Shown piece after piece: positions 57,501-64,000 of a DNA stretch of 64,000 nt. The stretch covers positions 186,001-250,000 of the forward strand of contig MCGT01000023.1 of the NCBI GenBank assembly GCA_002104935.1, in the 5' to 3' direction. This DNA is from Hesseltinella vesiculosa (Eukaryota > Mucoromycota > Mucoromycetes > Mucorales > Cunninghamellaceae). Within the stretch, counting starts at the first letter, position 1, and each line of letters begins with the position of its first letter. Made by a program: the position numbers and the translations under genes. The notes under the pieces are model-generated. The model did not search any database and was not told where the DNA came from. It worked only from the letters and a program-made list of their open reading frames with translations.

Positions 57501-59635
57501 CTATTGGGGATAGACCATCTTCTTGGGGTCGACCCACAGGTCGAATTCTTCGGAGGTAACATAACCCAAAGCAAGGGCAGATTCCTTCAAGGTGGTGCCT
57601 TCGGCATGGGCCTTCTTGGCGCACTTGGCAGCCTTGTCGTAACCGATCTTGGAGTTCAGGGCAGTGACCAACATCAAAGATTCGTTCATGATCTTGTCAA
57701 TCTTGTCTTCGTTAGCCTTGATACCAACCACACAGTTCTTAGTGAACGAGCGGGAAGCGTCAGCCAACAAACGGACGGATTGGGTCAAGTTCTTGATCAA
57801 CACTGGCTTGAACACGTTGAGCTGCAGAAAACGAGCCGTTAGGATCTCTCTTTGATGGGTCCCTGTCTTTTCACGCTTACTTCAAAGTGACCGTTTGAGC
57901 CGGCAACAGAGACAGCAGTGTTGTTACCCATTACTATAAAAGAAAGAAAAAGGCAGTGAGAACCTGCCACGGTCTATCCAGAGCCAAACCATTTTTTTTT
58001 TTTTTTACCTTGGGAGCAGACCATGGTCATGGCTTCACACTGGGTGGGGTTGACCTTGCCAGGCATGATGGAGGAACCAGGTTCGTTTTCGGGCAAGCTC
58101 AATTCACCAAGACCACAACGAGGGCCGGAACCTGTGGGAAGAAAAGGTCGTTCAGTGGATTTCGTGAGAGGAAGGTAGGGCTTACCGAGGAAACGGATAT
58201 CGTTGGCAATCTTCATCAAAGACACAGCAACCACGTTCAATTGACCGTGAGCTTCAACAATGGCATCATGGGCGGCCAAAGCTTCGAACTACATGCAAAA
58301 GAGATGAGCTGGAAGTCTAGGAATGGACCACTTTGATCGCTTACCTTGTTGGGAGCGGTGCGGAAGGGAAGACCGGTGATGTCAGCGATGGCGGCAGCGA
58401 CCTTCACGTCAAAGCCCTTGCGGGTGTTGATACCCTATAAGGCAAAAAAAGAGACAAACGTGGTGAATTTCGTGACCTATTGACATGAGGGGCTGACACA
58501 TACGGTACCAACGGCGGTACCACCTTGGGCAAGGTTGTACAGACGGTCCAAAGAGGACTCAACACGTTCGATGCCAAAGGTGAGTTGTTGGACATAGCCC
58601 GAGAATTCTTGACCGAGAGTCAAGGGGGTGGCGTCTTGCAAGTGAGTACGACCGATCTTGATGATATCCTTGAATTCGGTGGACTTGGCTTGGAGAGCGT
58701 CGCGCAATTCAGTCAGGGCAGGAATCAAACGGTGGTGGATTTCCATGACAGCAGCCACATGCATGGCGGTGGGGAAGCTGCAAGAGAAAAGACTGAGAAC
58801 CCGTCGGATGGAAGAAGAACGAGGACTTACGTATCGTTAGAGGATTGGCTCATGTTGACATGGTCGTTGGGGTGCACGGGGTTCTTGGAGCCCAATTCAC
58901 CGCCCAACAATTCAATAGCACGGTTGGAGATGACTTCGTTGGAGTTCATGTTGGATTGGGTACCTAGTAACACGATCATCAAAACCTGATCCGGGCTTCT
59001 CGTTTGTTCTCACTTACCACTGCCAGTTTGCCAGACAACAAGGGGGAAATGGTCCATCAATTTGCCATGGATGACCTACACGAAAAAAAAAAAAAAAAAA
59101 AAGGAAGAAAGAGGAAACAAAGGGTCAGCCATCGTAAAAAGAGAAGACGTTTGAAAAAGACTTACTTCGTCAGCAGCTTGCTGGATAGCCTTGCCGACCT
59201 TTTCGTCCAAACCATAGGTCATGTTCACGGTGGCAGCAGCCTTCTTGATCACACCAAAGGCCTTGATCACAGGTTCAGGCATGCGTTCAGGCACACCGCC
59301 AATGTCAAAGTTTTGCAAGGAGCTAAAACAATCAACGACGTCAAGCCACGGATCCAGAGATGTTATCTACCTCCAGCTTTGTATACTTACCGTTGGGTTT
59401 GAGCACCCCAGTACTTGTCGGCAGGCACTTGCAAATCACCAAAAGTGTCACGTTCGGTACGGAACTTTTGCTACAAAGATAACGACACCAAATAAGCAGT
59501 TTAGATAAAGCATCGCAAGACTATAGAAGACAATGGCGGCCTTACCAGAGCGGCAGAAGCAGCGCTGAACAAACGGGTGGAGGAGATAGGAGACACAGTC
59601 TTCAATTGACGGGCAGCAGTGAAAGTACGCAACAT
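57501..59635 (-). CDS. FUM1: Fumarate hydratase, class II (fumarase)
   Basis: Predicted 493-aa TCA-cycle enzyme converting fumarate to malate. Exons in transcript order: 59635-59546, 59470-59391, 59322-59166, 59075-59018, 58963-58831, 58777-58504, 58434-58345, 58288-58186, 58131-58009, 57933-57881, 57821-57501. The N-terminus [20 protein letters not shown] with RLFSAAS is a mitochondrial targeting peptide. The active-site landmarks are intact: [47 protein letters not shown] and the family signature [11 protein letters not shown] (about residues 347-357). Length matches yeast and human fumarases once the presequence is counted. Eleven exons for 1.5 kb of coding sequence is the densest intron load here. 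A second ATG for a cytosolic form is not obvious. Confidence 0.97.
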
Positions 59636-60775
59636 GGCTGATCGATGTGTGTTGTTTATTTCAAAAAAAAAAAAAGGAAAAGTGCAAGGGCGGTCTCCGC
59701 TCTTTTTGATCTCAAAGGTTGCCACCCCCCTGGAAAGAATACCAGCCAATCAGAGGCGCGCCGCCCGAGCCATATCGGACATTGGAATTTTTTGGCTTCA
59801 CGCATTTTTTTTCGCTTTGGCTGGGAAATGGAGGCCCAAAAGCTACTTGCTATCAAATTGGCTGGGCAACCTTCTGATCGCCATCCATGTGCTGGAATAG
59901 CACTTGTCACCCTGAAAAATTTAACGTTGGCTTACGGTATTCAATAACTTGTAGTAAAGCATTTTCTTTTTATAAGGGTCTCCCCAAGTGACCGACCTCG
60001 CCAAAAAAACATGTTTTATTTATACTTTATAAATAAATGGTGAAAACTTGTACTATCAGGCTAATCAAAAGGATGGTGTCTGGCCCGGTATTTTTTTGGG
60101 GTGAGTTTATTCTCTGTTGTCCGCGTCAAAGATGTCGTTTGCTACTTTGCCAGGGATTTTTCTTGCCAGCACCAAGTGTATCTACTGCGTTCCATCGCTA
60201 AGTCAAATTTTTTCGACACCCAGAGATCGCGTATTTATTCACTCGGCAAGCTGCACAAGAATCTTTTTTTTTTTTGCTACCACTCAGCATCTTAATCGAT
60301 AGCAATCGCCTTCTCCAATTTTTTTCTTCATCATTTTTTACTGGAATGTAATATTTATACAGAGTAATTTTGCACTGTGATTTCTGGTCAGTAGGGCTGG
60401 GGTCCCACCTGGCAAAAATGGTCGATTTTCCATTTTTTTTAGCTGGAGGATCGGAAGTGGCAATACGAAACTGACTAAAAGTTGGCTGTGCGATCTTGAT
60501 TTTTTCAGCAGTGCCACTCAGATGAGCGGGTTTCAACAGGAATGTGATGGGTCAACATTTATTCAGGACGGAAGGGAACGAGAGACGAAAGACGGGTTGT
60601 CAGGGATATCGGTCATGGGATTGTTGGAGGGGGGGATTATAAGGTGAAGGTGGCCGATATCCCCTATTAGAAAGGAAGGGGGTTCTTGGGGAGGTGTTGA
60701 TGTTGCGGTCATGAATAACCGAGGCAGCGGCAGCTGACAACATATACCTATTACTTTTCACCTTCAACCTGACAC

Positions 60776-60812
<37 letters not shown>

Positions 60813-61033
60813 AACTTCGGCAGTTGACACCTAGGCTGTTTCCCAGGCGACAGATACGTCTGTTACTGACTGATCAGCCAGTTGGTTCAGTATGAGAGCA
60901 GCAACCCATTCTCTTCATCCAAAAAAAAATGCGAGAGGCTCAGCGACAAGGGCCGTCCATTCGTCATTGCTTTTTTTTTTTACACTTTTTTATTATTTTG
61001 CACGGCACTAAAAGATGAAAAACAGGCTGGTGC
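59636..61033. other. 1.4-kb intergenic region between FUM1 and RPN7
   Basis: Contains the fumarase promoter with a CCAAT box at 59746-59750 (CCAATCAGA, about 110 bases upstream of the ATG), the dispersed repeat copy B (60398-60510), a 10-bp perfect inverted repeat (60603-60612 and 60654-60663), a 31-base A-run (60777-60807), and AATAAA on the minus strand at 60989-60994 for RPN7. No gene recognised. Confidence 0.55.
60398..60510. repeat. Dispersed short repeat, copy B
   Basis: Shares ordered blocks with 12791-12907 (GGGGTCCC-CCTGG-AAAAATGG, CATTTTTTTTAGCTGG, GCTG-GCGAT, TGATTTTT-CAGCA) in the same orientation, with small indels between blocks. Non-coding. Confidence 0.55.
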
Positions 61034-62495
61034 TTACACATCAATCACTCTACTTAATTTCTGTACACGGTTCAAGAGAATGTCGCCTTGCTTGATGACG
61101 GTTTGATATTGAGCATTCTTGGAGTCGGGACGGTTGGTTTCAATGATGCCATTGACCTTGTCGATCACACAGTTGAGGCGGCCAGCAGCGATGAATTTGT
61201 ACAATTCCCTGGGAAACAAAGTCAGGGATCGATGCATAAAAAAAGACGGATGTCACTTACTTGTCGATGAAGGATTCCGTGACACCAAAGGCATGGGCCA
61301 TACTTGAGATGGTCAAGGATCGATAACTTTCTAGCAATTGGTCATAGGCAACAATGCGCATTTCTCGCACATAGTAACGCATGTGAGGGTGCAAGTAACG
61401 GGAGGTGCGGAGATGAGCTTGTTCCACATTGCCTGGTTGAAGAAAAGAGAAAAAAAAAAAAAGGGCGTAAGCTCAAGGGTGTGGGAGAGGCAAAATGGGC
61501 GTACCAAGAGCTCGGAAGAACTGGGCATAGTTGCAGTTGTATAGGCTTGTCATGAATTCTTCCAGATGAGGGATGTCTGAGATGACTTCAAGAATTTCAG
61601 GGGCATCCAAGACCTTGACGAAGAAAAAGAGAGTGAGCAAGGCGTGGGCAGTGAGGGGGCTTACCTTTTTTTTGATATCGACTCGCTCCATGCTGATCAT
61701 GCTTGTGAGGACTGCATATTTGACGAAATCTTGATAGGACATCATTTCGGTGCTAGTAAAAGTGCTCAAGGTATCGATGAATTGTGAAGCAGCGCCCTTG
61801 AAATCGCGAATGGACATGAGGTAGACGCCTTCATAGGCTTTAAGGCGGTTACGGCGGTCCCAGTCGCCGCCTTGTTCGACCAGCTCCTTGAGTTTGTCAA
61901 TGTTGGAGCGCACCAAGTCGTTATCTTCGTAGAAGAAGCCGATGCGTACCAAGGCAAAGACGATATCGATCCGGGTGCCGGCGGTGATAGGTTTGTCGAG
62001 TAGCTGGGTGTAGCTGACCAGGGCGTTTTCCTTGTCGCCAATTTTTGCGTAGTAGTCAGCCTTGCCCAGCAGAGCATCGTTGATTTCCGTCTCGCCTTGG
62101 TTTTGTTCGGCATCCTTCACTTTGTCATCAAAGCCTTGCAAGGTTTCTTGATTGACTTTTTCCATTTGTTGCAATAACGAAGGATCTTGAGCCAAACCTA
62201 GCTCATCGACCATCAACTTGTAAAATGGTGCCATGTCTAATGGGCCATGAAACGAGAATTAGTCATCGAAGAGTGTCCGTATTTTTGTCTTGCTTGTCCT
62301 TGCTTTGTTCTTTAATAGCTGTCATCAGATTATCTTTGGCTTGTTGTTTTAATTCGGAAGGGCCATGCTTGACGATAAATCGGTCATGCTAAAAAAAGGT
62401 GTCAAGCTATGTCCAGGTTAAAAAATGTACAAGCTGCTTACAGCAAGCTGCAAATCAGGGATCCTTGAAACGTCGTTTTCGTCTTGATGAGCCAT
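61034..62495 (-). CDS. RPN7: 26S proteasome regulatory subunit Rpn7 (PSMD6)
   Basis: Predicted 388-aa lid subunit of the 26S proteasome (yeast 429 aa, human PSMD6 389 aa). Exons in transcript order: 62495-62442, 62388-62304, 62236-61665, 61613-61505, 61432-61261, 61208-61034. Family features: [16 protein letters not shown] near residue 45 (created by splicing through a GC-AG intron), TPR-like helices, [20 protein letters not shown], and a C-terminal PCI domain ([20 protein letters not shown], then [24 protein letters not shown] winged helix) ending in the usual coiled helix. Divergent from RPN6, another lid subunit, across 225 bases. Confidence 0.97.
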
Positions 62496-62720
62496 GGTTG
62501 TAAAGAGAAGAAAAAAAAAACCTTAAAAGAGAACAAAGGAAGAAGAAGAAAAAAAAAAAAAAAAAAGGAAAAGGGAGACGCGGAAATTGTTTTAAAACGC
62601 AAGTGACTTCCTTGGAACACGTCAGCAGAGAAAAAAAAATAGAGGGCGAGCCTTTTTTTTTTTTTTTTTTGCTCTTTTTTTTCCAACCCTTTTTTTTTTT
62701 TTTGCTTACACTTTTTCACC
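62496..62720. promoter_or_regulatory. Shared RPN7/RPN6 bidirectional promoter
   Basis: 225 bases with A-runs at both sides and T-runs near RPN6. It contains ACACGTCAG near 62611, a CRE-like half-site. The yeast proteasome-associated element (GGTGGCAAA) is not present on either strand, so co-regulation, if any, would use another factor. Confidence 0.6.
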
Positions 62721-64000
62721 ATGGTCAACACAAAACATACTGAGCGTATCGACAATGCCATAGGGCTAAAGAATGCACAACAAACCGAAGAAGCCATTGA
62801 AGCGTATCGAGCCATCTTGGATGAAAAATCTACCAACGAAAACATCTTGCGTGAACAAGAACTCGCCGTTCTGCACTTGGCTGAAATCTACCGCGAACTA
62901 AAGTAAACTCATGATCGCTTCTTTTGTATGGATGACCATGCTCATGCTTTTCTGTCCACCATAGATTACCCAAGAAGCTGGCCGAACTGCTTCGATCGTC
63001 ACGAGACTTTATGTCCACCATTGCCAAAGCCAAAACCGCCAAACTGAGTACGTTCCCTCTTTTTGCACAGTGCTCCTTCCATCTTGCAGCAGTAGACTCA
63101 CTTTTTTTAATGGATAGTCAAGAGCCTGATCGATATGTTCAGTGACATTCCCGATTGCCTGCCTTTGCAAATTGAAGTGTGCCGTGAAAATATCGAATGG
63201 GCCAATCAAGACAAGCGTATCTTTTTGAAGCAATCCCTGGAGACTCGTCTGGTCGCCTTGTATCTAGATAACAAAATGTATCACGAATCTTTGACCTTGA
63301 TCTCACAACTGTTGAAGGAACTCAAGCGCTTGGACGACAAGATGGTCTTGGTTGAAGTGCAATTGTTAGAAAGCCGTGTGTGCCATGCTTTAAGGAATCT
63401 ACCCAAAGCCAGAGTAAGGTTTTCGCCTGCTACCACAGAACGTGCTCAACTCTTTGACTAGGCTGCCTTGACCTCTGCACGAACATCTGCCAACTCGATC
63501 TACTGCCCTCCCTTGTTACAGGCGGCTTTGGATATGCAATCTGGCATTCTCCACTCTGAAGAAAAAGACTACAAGACCGCCTACTCGTACTTTTTCGAAA
63601 CCTTTGAAGGCTTCTCCAGCCAAGAAGATCCAAAGGCCGTGCTAGCCCTCAAGTACATGTTGCTGTGTCAAATCATGCTGAGCAATGTAAGGAATAATAA
63701 TAAAAAAAAAGCCACGATACTCACCTTCTTTTAGGCTGAAGACGTGCATGCGATCATTCACGGAAAGGTGGCCTTGCGTTATGCTGGCCCTGACATTGAT
63801 GCCATGAAATCCGTGGCCACCGCCCATCAAAACCGCAACTTGCAAGAATTCGAAACCGCCCTTGCCACCTACAATACCGAGCTGAACGAAGATCCCATCA
63901 TCCGAACACAATTGGCCACCTTGTATGATACCTTGTTGGAGCAAAACCTAGTGCGCATCATTGAACCCTTTTCCCGTGTGGAAATTGCCCATATTGCGGA
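62721..64000 (+). CDS. RPN6: 26S proteasome regulatory subunit Rpn6 (PSMD11), partial at window end
   Basis: N-terminal about 350 residues of the lid subunit Rpn6 (family about 420-430 aa). Exons 62721-62902, 62965-63047, 63118-63413, 63462-63686 and 63735 onward, still open at 64000. Family landmarks: [90 protein letters not shown] and [12 protein letters not shown]. The PCI domain starts in the last exon shown ([18 protein letters not shown]). The remainder of the PCI domain and the stop codon lie outside the window. Rpn6 clamps the lid to the core particle by family knowledge. Confidence 0.96.

Overview
The window comes from a fungus, most likely an early-diverging one (Mucoromycota, Mucorales-like). 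The evidence is many short spliceosomal introns (about 48-90 nt), T-rich tracts before the 3' splice sites, pyrimidine-rich leaders before start codons, and a gene set that mixes fungal families (Cps1-type GT2 synthase, Fungal_trans regulator, SPX-SLC13 transporter) with families retained in early-diverging fungi (RalGAP beta, CNT nucleoside transporter, Fanzor). Exon models were built by hand from splice signals. In every complete multi-exon gene the exon lengths sum to a whole number of codons, except the Fanzor gene, which is exactly one base short.

Layout. 0.5-6.1 kb: RalGAP-beta-like gene (+), 14 exons. 6.3-8.5 kb: concentrative nucleoside transporter (-). 8.5-14.7 kb: gene-poor block. 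14.7-15.6 kb: FCP1/NIF-like protein (+). 16.0-17.6 kb: Cps1-like polysaccharide synthase (+). 17.8-18.1 kb: possible small gene. 18.4-20.0 kb: GSK3 kinase (-). 21.9-24.8 kb: Fungal_trans regulator without a zinc cluster (+). 24.9-25.4 kb: AANAT-like acetyltransferase (-). 26.1-27.4 kb: TM7S3/TM198-like membrane protein (-).

27.7-32.9 kb is a mobile-element cluster. It has one nearly full-length Fanzor (eukaryotic TnpB relative, putative RNA-guided nuclease) on +, a decayed N-terminal copy on +, and an inverted C-terminal copy on -. The inverted copy is almost identical to the 3' end of the full gene, including about 160 nt past the stop codon. That shared non-coding end is the best candidate for the element terminus and guide-RNA region, and it is the most interesting part of the window.

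34.7-46.2 kb is a dense housekeeping stretch: a small protein, actin, a 99-aa basic protein, the COMPASS subunit Ash2, lysyl-tRNA synthetase, a universal stress protein, a prolyl-hydroxylase-like dioxygenase, and a second FCP1/NIF-like paralogue. 46.4-64 kb: SPX-SLC13 phosphate transporter (-) with two CACGTG boxes upstream, HIR complex subunit Hir3/Cabin1 (-, 25 exons), a small unknown gene (+), fumarase (-), and the divergent proteasome-lid pair Rpn7 (-) and Rpn6 (+, cut by the window end).

The genes do not form one pathway. Functional pairings visible here are Rpn7/Rpn6 from one 225-bp intergenic region, and two chromatin genes (Ash2, Hir3) about 10 kb apart. No tRNA, rRNA, CRISPR array or transposase gene was found.
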